Part shown: positions 1 through 9,051 of the stretch, piece after piece | How positions within the stretch are numbered: position 1 is the first letter of the stretch | Layout: every line of letters starts with the position of its first letter | Assembly: GCA_011620585.1 (NCBI GenBank) | Contig: WOYV01000111.1 | Coordinates: forward strand, 145,544 to 198,673 | Direction: 5' to 3' | Source: Draconibacterium sp. | GTDB lineage: Bacteria > Bacteroidota > Bacteroidia > Bacteroidales > Prolixibacteraceae | DNA: 53,130 nucleotides | Program-made: the position numbers and the translations under genes | Notes under the pieces: generated by a model | What the model was told of the DNA's origin: nothing | What the model saw: the letters and a program-made list of their open reading frames with translations, nothing else | Databases searched by the model: none

Positions 1-457
1 CGTTTGTTCATTCTTTCTGAAAAATTCCGAATTGCCTTTTGGTCGACATTGAAAGCGCTCTGATCAACTTTAGCCACTTATTTAACAATCATCTTTTCAA
101 AATTAAACTCACCGCCCAGGCAGGCAGTGGCCTTGGCATGTTCACGCAATTTTTTTGGGAAAACATTCCAAAGTTCTGCTTCCGCTTTTTCGCCTTCTTC
201 CATGCAACAGGTAAAAAGACCGAGTTCTTTTTTCAGCAGATTTTCCATGTTTTTCTCGCAGAAATCCTTCACTTTCTTCTGGATCTGCCCGGCATGAATC
301 GATCCGCCAATAATCAAACGACCGAACTCATTTACATCGGTTTGTTTCTTGTTTTTTAAATCAACGATAGTGGTTTCTGTGCCCAATAGTTGTTGAATTT
401 GGGGGCAACTTTTTCTGTGCAGCCATGGGTGCTGCAATACGTAATCATTGTTTTCAC
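1..457 (-). pseudogene. Flavodoxin-family protein (HemG/flavodoxin_5-like), degraded
   Basis: This resembles an FMN-binding flavodoxin domain of the menaquinone-dependent protoporphyrinogen oxidase type. The N-terminus reads VKTMITYCSTHGCTEKVA (GTG at 457-455, or ATG at 448-446) and carries the phosphate-loop pattern. That frame is lost at a run of five G (plus strand 401-405). One extra base there would join it to the frame encoding IQQLLGTETTIVDLK and GRLIIGGSIHAGQ. The downstream frame then meets a TAA (78-80) directly after KMIVK, yet the same frame continues with flavodoxin-like C-terminal residues (VAKVDQSAFNVDQKAI) to the window edge. Two independent lesions argue for a real pseudogene rather than one sequencing error. 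The 3' end lies outside the window. The family call is from recognised motifs; the lesions are seen directly. Confidence 0.72.
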
Positions 458-617
458 CGGCAAAAATTGTTTCTTGGCTTAATAAAGATTGAAAATGTTC
501 TTCAAAAGTATCCATCAAAATAGGGTGAGCTGGTAAACAATCACGTTAACAATCGGTTAATTGTCTTAAATAACCGGCATAAATAAAACACCAAAAAGTA
601 TTTTAATAAAAAAGTTG

Positions 618-625
618 TATTTTTG
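618..625 (+). promoter_or_regulatory. Bacteroidota -7 element before the FNR-type reductase
   Basis: TATTTTTG matches the Bacteroidota sigma-ABfr -7 consensus TAnnTTTG and lies 23 nt before the ATG at 649. No good -33 TTG is found at the expected spacing, so the call rests on the -7 element alone. Confidence 0.4.
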
Positions 626-648
626 CCAAACTTTTAAAAATATACACC

Positions 649-1329
649 ATGACAATTGATATGAAACCAGATGTAAAAATTGATGCTAATTATTACAAAG
701 TGTTACAGATTAGGAAACTGACCGAACACACTTTTATTCTTTCGTTGCCCGGGAGCCGGTTTAAATTTGTGGCCGGGCAACACATTTCACTCTCAATTCA
801 GGGTGATTATCAAAGTCGCGAATATTCGATTTACAGCGCCGAGGAAGGTCAGAATCTAGAAATTTTGGTGAAAGAAGTTGACGGTGGATACTTTTCGCCT
901 AAACTAAAACACCTGAAAGTTGGCGATATGGTAGAAGTGCATGGTCCGTTTGGAAAGTTCGGGCTCGATGAAAAACATGCCGACACCCATAAACATGTTT
1001 TTATTGCCAGCGGAACCGGAATCGCACCTTTTCACAGCATTGTAAAAAGCCGTCCGGGACTGGATTATCACCTTATTCATGGCGTTAAACTGGGTGAAGA
1101 AGCATACGAACGGAACGAGTACGATGCTGAAAGGTACACGCTGTGTACATCGCGTGACGGCAGTGGCGATTTCGAAGGTCGCTTAACCGCTTATCTGAAA
1201 ACACAGGAATTCGGCAAAAACACCAGTTTTTACCTGTGTGGCAACAGCGATATGATTTTTGACTCGATGGAAATACTGAGGGAGAAAGGATTCAATAGGG
1301 AAAATATAAATGTTGAGGTTTATTTCTAA
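649..1329 (+). CDS. FNR-type flavin oxidoreductase (ferredoxin-NADP reductase family)
   Basis: This is a 226-residue soluble oxidoreductase of the ferredoxin-NADP+ reductase superfamily, which passes electrons between NAD(P)H and a partner through FAD. The N-terminal beta-barrel holds the flavin motif REYSIYS (about residues 57-63). The C-terminal half holds the nucleotide motif ASGTGIAPF (about 122-130) and the late CGNSDM motif (about 198-203). The length fits a stand-alone reductase with no fused ferredoxin domain. The ATG start is preceded by a -7 element and no Shine-Dalgarno sequence, as is usual in this phylum. The physiological partner is not evident; the neighbouring flavodoxin gene is broken, so it cannot be assumed to be the acceptor. 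Confidence 0.85.
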   Translation: MTIDMKPDVKIDANYYKVLQIRKLTEHTFILSLPGSRFKFVAGQHISLSIQGDYQSREYSIYSAEEGQNLEILVKEVDGGYFSPKLKHLKVGDMVEVHGPFGKFGLDEKHADTHKHVFIASGTGIAPFHSIVKSRPGLDYHLIHGVKLGEEAYERNEYDAERYTLCTSRDGSGDFEGRLTAYLKTQEFGKNTSFYLCGNSDMIFDSMEILREKGFNRENINVEVYF

Positions 1330-1437
1330 ACATTCTACCCTTAACACAAAACTTTAGTATTTTTCAAATTATACAGTGTGTGATTGGTGCATTCGGCAGG
1401 ATTCTATATTTTCACGTTCGTAACAATACAATGGGAA

Positions 1438-2883
1438 ATGACAATCTTTGCTCGGAGGACAGATCGGTACATGTGGATATTAGTGCCCTTTTTTTTATTT
1501 TACATCTTGCTTTCCTTTTGGGCATCAGGCAATTTCTTTTTTTGGGATACAATTCAACTGGGAGCCAAACATGCTTTATTTTTTTACGATACCAATTTTA
1601 CCCAGCTCTTTCTTCCCGACGAGTTTGATAGCGGACATATTCCAGCTTTTGGAATGTACTTGGCACTTTGTTGGAAGATTTTTGGGAAAAGCTTGTTTGT
1701 AAGTCATCTGGCTATGCTTCCTTTTCTGTTGGGAATTGTTTATCAATCCATGCACCTTTTGAAAAAGTATGTCCACAAAAAATACCTTCACATTGCATTA
1801 ATAATCTTCCTTGCGGATGCGACTTTGTTGAGCCAAAGTATATTGGTGACACCGGATATCCCACTCGTGTTTTTCTTTTTACTGGGACTGAATGCGGTTC
1901 TTGTCAATCGGAGAAACCTGATCATGCTGGCAGGCATCGGATTGGTTCTGACGAGTATGCGTGGTATGATGGTGACCTTCGCTCTGGGACTGATCGATCT
2001 AAGTATGAGCTTTCGATTTTTTAATTTTAATTTTAAGAAAACAACACTTATACTTATAAAAAAGATACCTGCTTATCTTTCTGCATTGGTTATTATCGTT
2101 GTATTCAATTATTTGCATTTGAAATACAAAGGCTGGTTTGGCTATCACCAGGATTCTCCATGGGCCAATTCGTTCCATATGGTTGATATCCGTGGTGTGA
2201 TTTACAATATTGGAATACTAATTTGGAGATTGATCGATTTTGGTCGGGTATTCATGTTTCTGGCAGCATTATTTATTCTGGCAGCCAATCTGAAAAGTTT
2301 GAAAAAGGATGAAAAGGTAACAAGACTAATTTCTTTTTTCATAATTATATTAGTCTGCCTGTCCATAAGTTTCGTTTTGTACAAGCACCTTAGCGGACAT
2401 CGCTACTTGTTGCCCGTTTTTCTAAGTTTTTCTTTGTTGGTAATTTATCTGATTTTTGAAAAACTCAAAAACGAAAAACTCAAGTACAGCGTGTCGGTTA
2501 TACTCATTCTTGGCCTTTTAAGCGGGAATTTATGGGTTTACCCCACTAACATAGCACAGGGCTGGGATGCTTCATTGGCGCATGTGCCGTATTACAGTTT
2601 AAGAATAGATATGCTGGAATATCTTAAGCAAGAGAATATTCCGGTTGAGGATGTCGCCTGCACTTTTCCAAATGATTCAGAGTTCAGATACATGGATCTC
2701 AACAACAGCAAACTAAAGCATCAAAAGCTTAATTTGGACGAAAATCAGTTTGTGTTGTTTTCAAACGTATATAATGATTTTTCAGATGAGGAAGTAAGCC
2801 GACTGGAGTCGGGATCAGAGTTTATTTTGTTGAAAGAGTTTACCCATTGTAATGTTTTTCTTCGGTTGTATCAACGAAAGTAA
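1438..2883 (+). CDS. Polytopic membrane glycosyltransferase, GT39/ArnT-PMT-like
   Basis: This is a 481-residue integral membrane protein with about ten hydrophobic segments and a soluble C-terminal tail of roughly 90 residues. It has GT-C signatures: a first external loop with WDTIQLGAKHALFFYD, where the acidic catalytic residue of PMT/ArnT enzymes usually lies, and the TPDIPLVFFF motif in a later helix. Such enzymes transfer sugars from lipid-linked donors to periplasmic acceptors. I chose ATG 1438 because the in-frame TTG at 1384 would add 18 residues without family support. It stands alone between an oxidoreductase and the convergent upp. Donor and acceptor cannot be deduced. Confidence 0.68.
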   Translation: MTIFARRTDRYMWILVPFFLFYILLSFWASGNFFFWDTIQLGAKHALFFYDTNFTQLFLPDEFDSGHIPAFGMYLALCWKIFGKSLFVSHLAMLPFLLGIVYQSMHLLKKYVHKKYLHIALIIFLADATLLSQSILVTPDIPLVFFFLLGLNAVLVNRRNLIMLAGIGLVLTSMRGMMVTFALGLIDLSMSFRFFNFNFKKTTLILIKKIPAYLSALVIIVVFNYLHLKYKGWFGYHQDSPWANSFHMVDIRGVIYNIGILIWRLIDFGRVFMFLAALFILAANLKSLKKDEKVTRLISFFIIILVCLSISFVLYKHLSGHRYLLPVFLSFSLLVIYLIFEKLKNEKLKYSVSVILILGLLSGNLWVYPTNIAQGWDASLAHVPYYSLRIDMLEYLKQENIPVEDVACTFPNDSEFRYMDLNNSKLKHQKLNLDENQFVLFSNVYNDFSDEEVSRLESGSEFILLKEFTHCNVFLRLYQRK

Positions 2884-2912
2884 AACTTTTACGAATTCAA
2901 TTTATTATTAAG

Positions 2913-3575
2913 TTACTTCGAATCGATTTTTTCTCCGTAGGCCAAATCGCCTGCATCGCCCAGTCCCGGGACAATATACGAATGTGGGGTCATTTCCGGA
3001 TCGACTGCTCCCAGCCACAGGGTCACATTTTCAGCCTTGATTTTTTCTTTTACGTAATTCACGCCTTCGTCGCTGGCAATGATGGCCACCAAATGAATGT
3101 GAGCCGGATTCCCTTTGGTAAACAATGCTTCGTAACCGATTTCCATCGATTTTCCCGAAGCCAACATAGGGTCGGAAAGAATCACCACTTTATCGTCGAG
3201 ACAAGGAGAAGCCATATATTCAAATTCAATTTCAAAACCACCATCGTCGCGGTATTTTCTGAATGCGGATATAAAACAGTTTTCGGCGCGGTCGAAAATA
3301 CGGAGCAGCCCGTTGTGCATGGCCAGCCCCGCACGAAGGATAGTCGCCAAAACAGGTTGTTTTTTTATTTTCGGGACTTTTGCAATCCCCAGCGGAGTTT
3401 GAACATCCGTTACCTCGAACTCAATTTCCTTGCTGATTTCGTAGGCGAATATCTCGCCAATGCGGTTCATGTTGTCGCGGAAACGCATCGGGTCGGTTTG
3501 GATGTTGATATCTCTTATTTCGGATAAATATTGATCGAGGATGGAGTGGTTGTGCCCTAATATTTTAATTTCCAT
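2913..3575 (-). CDS. upp: Uracil phosphoribosyltransferase
   Basis: This enzyme converts uracil plus PRPP to UMP in pyrimidine salvage. The 220-residue protein carries the PRPP-binding segment VVILSDPMLASGKSM (about residues 129-143), the conserved ATILRAGLAM near residues 77-86, and the uracil-recognition C-terminus YIVPGLGDAGDLAYG. It starts 11 nt after the stop of the GNAT gene on the same strand, so it is probably the last gene of the radC-led run. This is an odd place for a salvage enzyme among glycan-modifying genes. No terminator is obvious after it; the convergent GT39-like gene ends 29 nt away. Confidence 0.95.
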   Translation of the reverse strand: MEIKILGHNHSILDQYLSEIRDINIQTDPMRFRDNMNRIGEIFAYEISKEIEFEVTDVQTPLGIAKVPKIKKQPVLATILRAGLAMHNGLLRIFDRAENCFISAFRKYRDDGGFEIEFEYMASPCLDDKVVILSDPMLASGKSMEIGYEALFTKGNPAHIHLVAIIASDEGVNYVKEKIKAENVTLWLGAVDPEMTPHSYIVPGLGDAGDLAYGEKIDSK

Positions 3576-3586
3576 GTTAGTTTGAT

Positions 3587-4675
3587 TTAGGTAAAAAATA
3601 CATCACCATCGCCATCCTGGAATACATGGTTTTTTGCTGCAGGTAGCGTGAAGGTGCTGTAGATTTTCTGACCGTATTTTTTCGTCCGTAAAAATGGGAA
3701 ATTTCTTTTTAACATTTCGGCTGCCAACTCTTTTTTATAAAGGGTGAGTACTTCAATTTTATGTTTCCTGGAATAGCTTTTCATGAAATCGGCCAATTCC
3801 GGGATTACTTCGTTTGGGCAGGAAAAATACAGACTCTTAAGGTGTTTGTCGCGCACCGAGAAAATACAGAAACCCTGGAAAATCTCTCCGGCATAAATTT
3901 TTATAGTTTGATAGCGAAAATCGTTGGAGTAACACGAGAATGGATATTTTTTGTTTTGTTCATTTTCTGAATTCGATAGCCAGGGATACTTGAAAATCCA
4001 TTTTATTTCTTGTTCATTGCGCTGAAAAAAGCTATCAGCAAAGTGTTTTGAAAGAAAAGCATAACACTCTTCATCGGGTTTCTCAATCAACTTGAAACAA
4101 AAATTACCTGCTGAGTTTGGATGGTAAAACAGTAAACGAAACGAGCTGATCAGTTTAATATCAAAATCGAGTATCGAATAAAAGATGCGTTTGAAATGAT
4201 TCTTATTGCTGTCAGCCACAAGTTTTCGTGTTTTTGGGAAGAGGTAGGCGCGCACTCCTTCGAACTGGTGAATGGGACTGAACCAGCCAGTTTTTAAGTA
4301 AAGCTGCTCAGAGTTGGGAGCATAGTTTGTGAACATGAGTTTCTGGTCCCAGTCGGAATAAGCGTCTGTGAGAAGCTGCTCCGAAAAACCACGTCTTCGA
4401 TAGTTGGGGTGAACCCAGTTTCCGCTGCACCAGCCAAAGCGAATACGCTGGTCCCCATCAAAAACACTTCCGGCAAATAAAGTACGAAATGCCACCAGCT
4501 TGTTATCAACAAAACCAAGGTACAAAACTACATCTTCAGGAAGTGCGTGTGGATTGTGAAGGTAGGATTCTGCACGGAGCGCCGAAATTGGGATATATTC
4601 AAACTGGTTAAAGGTTTCGCTTTCGACAAATGCCTTTAATTGGTTCAACCGTATTTTTTCGATGATCAGTTTCAA
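3587..4675 (-). CDS. GNAT-family N-acetyltransferase
   Basis: This is a 362-residue cytoplasmic protein with an N-terminal GNAT fold. VHPNYRRRGFSEQLL (about residues 88-102) is the acetyl-CoA pyrophosphate-binding motif A (R/Q-x-x-G-x-G/A type), followed by the beta4-beta5 region FTNYAPNSEQLYLKTGW typical of acetyltransferases. The roughly 200-residue C-terminal half is unassigned; it contains a WIFKYPW segment and may be a second degenerate GNAT-like fold. The start codon overlaps the stop of the deacetylase gene by 4 nt (ATGA), suggesting translational coupling. The context suggests acylation of a sugar or amino-sugar linked to an envelope polymer. The substrate is unknown. Confidence 0.75.
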   Translation of the reverse strand: MKLIIEKIRLNQLKAFVESETFNQFEYIPISALRAESYLHNPHALPEDVVLYLGFVDNKLVAFRTLFAGSVFDGDQRIRFGWCSGNWVHPNYRRRGFSEQLLTDAYSDWDQKLMFTNYAPNSEQLYLKTGWFSPIHQFEGVRAYLFPKTRKLVADSNKNHFKRIFYSILDFDIKLISSFRLLFYHPNSAGNFCFKLIEKPDEECYAFLSKHFADSFFQRNEQEIKWIFKYPWLSNSENEQNKKYPFSCYSNDFRYQTIKIYAGEIFQGFCIFSVRDKHLKSLYFSCPNEVIPELADFMKSYSRKHKIEVLTLYKKELAAEMLKRNFPFLRTKKYGQKIYSTFTLPAAKNHVFQDGDGDVFFT

Positions 4676-5646
4676 TGTTTTACACTTGCTTCTCCGAATA
4701 ATTTCCGAAGATGAAAATACATAAATTCTTCCTTCAGGAAGCTTTTCCCCTGTCTGTTTTGTTCCATCGGAACACGCTGGAAATGAGTCTCAAATACATC
4801 GTATTTCAAGCCAGCGGTACCAAAAGTTAGGTCGCAGATGTTTTCTTCCCTGATTTTTTTGAGCAGTTTCTTTTTCACACCGTCATCGGTAAACGGAAAC
4901 GAAAATACCTTAATTTTTTGATCGATATGTTTACTCACCCAAGTCATGCTTTTTTCCACCTGATTCAGTTGCTCCTTGGTTTTAAATTGCCAAAATTCAA
5001 TATGATTGTGGCTGTGTCCGCCAATGGTAAATCCTTTATTATGAAGATCTTTAACCTGACCTGTACTCATGTAAGGCCGTACGCTTTTTAAAAAAGTGGT
5101 AAAATCGAGTTCGAGTAAAGTCGCTGCTTCATCCAAAATATCGTTTTGCAAATAGCTGGCACGAAGTAAATTTTTTCGGTTCAGTCCGTTTTCTTCCAAT
5201 AAAAGTTCGGCTTGTGCATCCGGAAATTCAGTCAACCGGCCGAGGATTAAACTTGCTTTGTAGCGGTGGAACAGATTTTTGTTGTCGATAAAACCCGAAT
5301 TAATAAAAAAAGTAGCCGGAATTCCTTTTCGGAAAAGCAAGGGTGCAATTACTTCGGCGCTTTCACGCAAACCATCGTCAAAACTAAAGTGGACTATCTT
5401 TTCATGTTTTGGCCTTCTTTTGGTGATTTGGTCCAATCCTACAGGTTTAAAATATTTTAAAATGTAGTCGAGTTCGGCCTCAAAATCTTTTTCGTTTCGG
5501 TAAGGGTAATTCAGGATGTGCGGAAGTTCGGTGTTGCTGACGGCATGGTAAAACGGCAGAAAAACCGGGGTTGCCGATTTGTACAGTTGATTGGCAGAAA
5601 CCAATCGCGCCAGCTGTTTGCTCACCAAACGGGGAATTTGTGCCAT
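4672..5646 (-). CDS. Polysaccharide deacetylase family protein (NodB-like, CE4)
   Basis: This 324-residue protein has the NodB homology domain of carbohydrate esterase family 4. The metal and catalytic motif HFSFDDGLRES (about residues 86-96) contains the tandem aspartates. The second metal motif, GGHSHNHIEF (about 209-218), supplies two histidines. Family members remove N-acetyl groups from polymeric or lipid-linked amino sugars using Zn2+ or a similar ion. No signal peptide is visible, so the substrate may be a cytoplasmic lipid-linked precursor. It starts 1 nt after the FemAB-like gene and overlaps the next GNAT gene, so the three are probably co-translated. Confidence 0.85.
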   Translation of the reverse strand: MAQIPRLVSKQLARLVSANQLYKSATPVFLPFYHAVSNTELPHILNYPYRNEKDFEAELDYILKYFKPVGLDQITKRRPKHEKIVHFSFDDGLRESAEVIAPLLFRKGIPATFFINSGFIDNKNLFHRYKASLILGRLTEFPDAQAELLLEENGLNRKNLLRASYLQNDILDEAATLLELDFTTFLKSVRPYMSTGQVKDLHNKGFTIGGHSHNHIEFWQFKTKEQLNQVEKSMTWVSKHIDQKIKVFSFPFTDDGVKKKLLKKIREENICDLTFGTAGLKYDVFETHFQRVPMEQNRQGKSFLKEEFMYFHLRKLFGEASVKH

Positions 5647-5647
5647 T

Positions 5648-6568
5648 TTATTTCTTAAACCACTTAAAAGGTGAAGGTAGCCGATTAATTTTTAGCTGAA
5701 AATATGTTTCGGGAGTAGCCCCAAAACCTGCATAAAAGCGTGCCACCCCGGGGATCATCGAACCTTCAAAGTCGAGGCTCAGGTTTTTACCGGCGTTCTG
5801 TTTGATGAAGTGATTCAACAGGAAATACATTCCGCCAAGGTTTTTACCTTCTTCATTCGATGCCGCATTAAAGTAAATCACACGATCTTTCCAGCGGCAA
5901 AAATATACCGCAGCACAGAGCTGGTTCCCCGGCGAATAAACACCATAAATTTCGCCAAAGCCTTTGTACTGGCTGTAAGCGATGATGTTTTTTAAGGTTT
6001 TAATATCGGCCCTACTCACGCCCGGGGCAAGGTTGCCTGCTTTAAATCCGAGATAAGTTTCGAGCCGGATTCCTTCCACAATGTTCAGTCCATTCTTTTG
6101 GGCCTTCGCAATATTTCGTTTGGTATTGTTCGAGTAAAACGAAGCAATGCTTTTATAATCGTTGCCCAGTGGTAACAAGTAGTTTTTTCTTGGAAGAAAA
6201 GTGAGGTTTTCAATGTTTTTTCCCGGAAGGTTCCCAGAGTTTAACTGTATCTCCGCAAAACGAAAATGATCAGCGAGATAACGATAAAACAGATTGGATA
6301 TTTCGGGTTTTGGAGCCGGATAAATTCCCAGCTGTTGTGAAAAACGTGGTTGAAACAGGTATTTTATCCCCAGCTTTTTACCGATCGGCAGCGGCATAAC
6401 ATACCCGTAATCGCCTAATACCAGTGCATCCCAGGAGTGAACTACACGATCGAGTTGCCAACTGTAGGCATAAATACGACTGTTCAAAGATTCGTCGATA
6501 CACCGGTTCCATTTTTCAGTGTCGATTGCCGAATGTGCAATATATTTTAAACTTGTACTTTGTTCCAT
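5648..6568 (-). CDS. FemAB/GNAT-like acyltransferase
   Basis: This 306-residue protein resembles FemAB-like GNAT_6-type proteins of envelope glycan loci. It has an N-terminal domain with QLNSGNLPGKN, a basic YSNNTKRNIAKAQKNGL helix (about residues 144-160) typical of the family, and a C-terminal acyl-CoA- or aminoacyl-tRNA-binding fold containing LDFEGSMIPGVARFYAGFG (about 276-294), which resembles the FemAB signature near the end of these proteins. Relatives add amino acids or acyl groups to cell-wall or glycolipid precursors. It is the third gene of the run, 14 nt after the upstream deacetylase and 1 nt before the next. The substrate is not known. Confidence 0.7.
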   Translation of the reverse strand: MEQSTSLKYIAHSAIDTEKWNRCIDESLNSRIYAYSWQLDRVVHSWDALVLGDYGYVMPLPIGKKLGIKYLFQPRFSQQLGIYPAPKPEISNLFYRYLADHFRFAEIQLNSGNLPGKNIENLTFLPRKNYLLPLGNDYKSIASFYSNNTKRNIAKAQKNGLNIVEGIRLETYLGFKAGNLAPGVSRADIKTLKNIIAYSQYKGFGEIYGVYSPGNQLCAAVYFCRWKDRVIYFNAASNEEGKNLGGMYFLLNHFIKQNAGKNLSLDFEGSMIPGVARFYAGFGATPETYFQLKINRLPSPFKWFKK

Positions 6569-6582
6569 TTGTAAGTTCGCAT

Positions 6583-7914
6583 TCAGCGCGAAGTGTTTTC
6601 AGAAGCCCATTCAAAACCCAACTGGTTCATTTTTTCAAAAACCTTTCTAAATCCTTTCCAGATTCCCTGATCGTTAACCGTTTCGTTGTGCCAGATCCCC
6701 ACAAAAGTACCACCTGTTTTTTTTACTTCTTCCATTAGTAACCGAATTTCCTCCCAGGCTTTTTCGGGCGATAATTGAAGGTAGTGAGTAAATGTTCCGT
6801 CCATCACCTGAAACGGGGTAATCAGCAGGTTTGTTGTTGTTTCTCGCTCGAGGTCGTAAAAATAATAGGGTGTACAAATTCCGGCCCTGAATCCGGGAAG
6901 GCACGAATAGCCCATTGTATAATCTTGGGTAAGTCCACTTTTAATCAGGCGGCGATAAGTTTTTGGAAAATCGAGACACAGGAAATGTTGCCGGCTTTTT
7001 TCAATCTTTCTATCCAGTATTTGTTCGAGACGCGCCAACTCAACCCCGGTTTTTTTGCGTTGCCCTTTCCTGCCTGATGCGAACGAAGGGTGGATCCCAG
7101 TATCGTATTTTGTCGCGGTTTCGCTGATTAGTTTACGAAAATGTTTATTGGTGTGCGGAATGTTTTTATCGAAATGCCCGTAATCGCCCAGCAGGAAGAA
7201 GAAAAGCACATTCTTTTCGTTTCCTTTAAAAACTGTATCGAGATAAGCGTAAGTATCGTACGGATCGTGGGCCTTATTTTGCAAAACCTGCATCCGCTCT
7301 GAAAATTCGTTTCTGTTTTTAAAGAAGGAACGCAATAGTGCAGCGCTTGTACGCCAAAAACCCTTGTGTTGAAAAGCCCAGGCATTATCTACATCAATGG
7401 TGGAAAGAAAGCGAAATTTAGGATCCGGGAATTCGAGTGCCGGATATTTGATTTTTAGTTTATCTGCCAAGAGCCGCGCCCAAATGTTTACGACAGGTTT
7501 TTTTAGCAGGTCGTACTTAAAAAGAATGCTTTGCTGAACCGGGTAGCGATCAAGCTTATCGCGTTTTTGCCCGGTGTATTCTTCGTGCCGCGAAACCACA
7601 TAAAAAGCAGCAGCCAGCGGATCGAAGGGAAGATCGGAATCTTTAGAGCTTTCGCAAAAAAACTTACTCCCTTCGTACCAAACCGGCTCAATATTTGGAG
7701 TGATTATCGCCCGCGAAAACATCAGCCGATGGGGTTTAATATAGAATTCGTCTCCAAATTTTTCGGTGGAATAATTGAATTTAGCTCCGTCTGATTTTTT
7801 AAATTCAGAAGAATTCGTGGAAAAGGCAAACTCAATATTCAGTATTTGGGAAAAAAGCAGTTTGGTAATGTATTCGATACGCGGATTAACTTTCTGTACG
7901 TAGATCAGTATCAT
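6583..7914 (-). CDS. Large polysaccharide deacetylase-family protein (DUF7033-type N-terminus)
   Basis: This 443-residue protein has an N-terminal region of about 120 residues typical of large Bacteroidota deacetylase-like proteins, followed by a degenerate NodB-like barrel. The landmarks are STIDVDNAW (about residues 169-177), in place of the usual TFDDG and providing two aspartates, TGIHPSFAS (about 272-280), giving a histidine, and a C-terminal VGIWHNETV (about 419-427). No signal peptide is visible. It is translated 13 nt after radC and 14 nt before the FemAB-like gene. In related genomes such proteins sit in polysaccharide assembly loci; whether this one deacetylates is unproven given the altered metal motif. 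Confidence 0.72.
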   Translation of the reverse strand: MILIYVQKVNPRIEYITKLLFSQILNIEFAFSTNSSEFKKSDGAKFNYSTEKFGDEFYIKPHRLMFSRAIITPNIEPVWYEGSKFFCESSKDSDLPFDPLAAAFYVVSRHEEYTGQKRDKLDRYPVQQSILFKYDLLKKPVVNIWARLLADKLKIKYPALEFPDPKFRFLSTIDVDNAWAFQHKGFWRTSAALLRSFFKNRNEFSERMQVLQNKAHDPYDTYAYLDTVFKGNEKNVLFFFLLGDYGHFDKNIPHTNKHFRKLISETATKYDTGIHPSFASGRKGQRKKTGVELARLEQILDRKIEKSRQHFLCLDFPKTYRRLIKSGLTQDYTMGYSCLPGFRAGICTPYYFYDLERETTTNLLITPFQVMDGTFTHYLQLSPEKAWEEIRLLMEEVKKTGGTFVGIWHNETVNDQGIWKGFRKVFEKMNQLGFEWASENTSR

Positions 7915-7927
7915 TATCGGTTCGATT

Positions 7928-8629
7928 TTATAGGTTCAGCATTCCTTCGTCGGCAAAGCTAAGGTACTGGTTTTGTCCGATAATGAGATGGTCGAGAACG
8001 GTAATGTCCAACATTTCGGCAGCATTTTTTATTTTTTTTGTGATTTTCAGATCGGCATCTGAAGCCTGCATCGTTCCCGAAGGATGATTATGACAAAGAA
8101 TGATTGAGCTGGCCAACTTATCGATAGCGGGTTTTAAGATGATCCGAACGTCGATCACGGTCCCCGAAATTCCACCCTGGCTGATCATGAACGAGTCGAT
8201 GATTTTGTTCCCACGGTTGAGCAACATCACCCAGAATTCTTCATGATTCAGGTCGCCAAGAATCGGGAAAAAGTAGTCGGCTGCATCTTTGCTCCCTGTT
8301 ATCTTGTTTTTATTGAATACATCGGCTTCCTTTCGACGCTTTCCCAACTCGAGTGCCGCGGTAATGCTAACTGCCTTGGCTTCACCAATTCCGTTAAAAC
8401 TTTGCAGAAAATCGGTGCTTTTACGTCCCAATTCGTTCAGGTTGTTATCAACAGCAGCCAAAATTCGGCGTGAAAGTTCCACCGCGGTTTCTTCCAGGTT
8501 TCCCGAGCCAATAAGGATGGCGATGAGTTCGGCATCGCTAAGCGAACGTGCTCCTTTCGTGAGCAATTTCTCCCGTGGACGGTCTTCGGCAGCCCAATCT
8601 TTAATGTTGAGTTTTTTGTATTCGGCCAT
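7928..8629 (-). CDS. radC: RadC family JAB/MPN-domain protein
   Basis: This 233-residue protein has an N-terminal helix-hairpin-helix region (FLQSFNGIGEAKAVSI, about residues 68-83) and a C-terminal JAB1/MPN-type metalloprotease-like domain. The zinc signature HNHPSGTMQASDAD (about 180-193) contains the expected histidines and aspartate, so the metal site is intact. The length matches the family (about 225-235). The biological function of RadC remains unsettled; the old link to DNA repair is weak. It is the first gene of the minus-strand run that continues into surface-glycan genes, 13 nt before the large deacetylase. Confidence 0.92.
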   Translation of the reverse strand: MAEYKKLNIKDWAAEDRPREKLLTKGARSLSDAELIAILIGSGNLEETAVELSRRILAAVDNNLNELGRKSTDFLQSFNGIGEAKAVSITAALELGKRRKEADVFNKNKITGSKDAADYFFPILGDLNHEEFWVMLLNRGNKIIDSFMISQGGISGTVIDVRIILKPAIDKLASSIILCHNHPSGTMQASDADLKITKKIKNAAEMLDITVLDHLIIGQNQYLSFADEGMLNL

Positions 8630-8772
8630 GCATTAGTAATTGTTTTTTCAATATAAACAAATTTGATGGTTTTCAAAAGAGCTGTCCGAAGTTTCTGTAT
8701 CGAAAGCAGGGATACAGGCAAAAAAAACCTCCCCGGAATCCGGAGAGGTTACTATTTCGAAAGGTTCTACTC

Positions 8773-9024
8773 TTACAATTGATTAACAGTCAAAGCCAGC
8801 TTCGATTTCAGGTTCGAAGCTTTGTTTTTGTGAATGATGTTGCGTTTTGCAAGTTTATCGATCATTGCAACAACTTCAGGATACATTTTTTCTGCTTCCG
8901 CTTTGTCAGTAGCGTTACGCAGCGCTTTAATGGCATTCCGCGTAGTTTTAGCGTAGTACTTGTTGTGTACACGTTTTTTCTCGTCCTGACGAATTCTTTT
9001 TAATGTCGACTTATGATGTGCCAT
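8773..9024 (-). CDS. rpsT: 30S ribosomal protein S20
   Basis: This 83-residue, highly basic protein begins [17 protein letters not shown] and ends [16 protein letters not shown], matching ribosomal protein S20, which binds 16S rRNA early in 30S assembly. The size is normal for the family. It lies 27 nt downstream of the tRNA-Glu gene on the same strand, so it may be read through from the tRNA promoter at 9155-9185. The minus-strand sequence after it (8728-8754) has a short CCTCTCCGG / CCGGGGAGG inverted repeat that may serve as a terminator. Confidence 0.95.
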   Translation of the reverse strand: MAHHKSTLKRIRQDEKKRVHNKYYAKTTRNAIKALRNATDKAEAEKMYPEVVAMIDKLAKRNIIHKNKASNLKSKLALTVNQL

Positions 9025-9051
9025 TTTAAATTCTTTCTTTTAAAAAATTAG

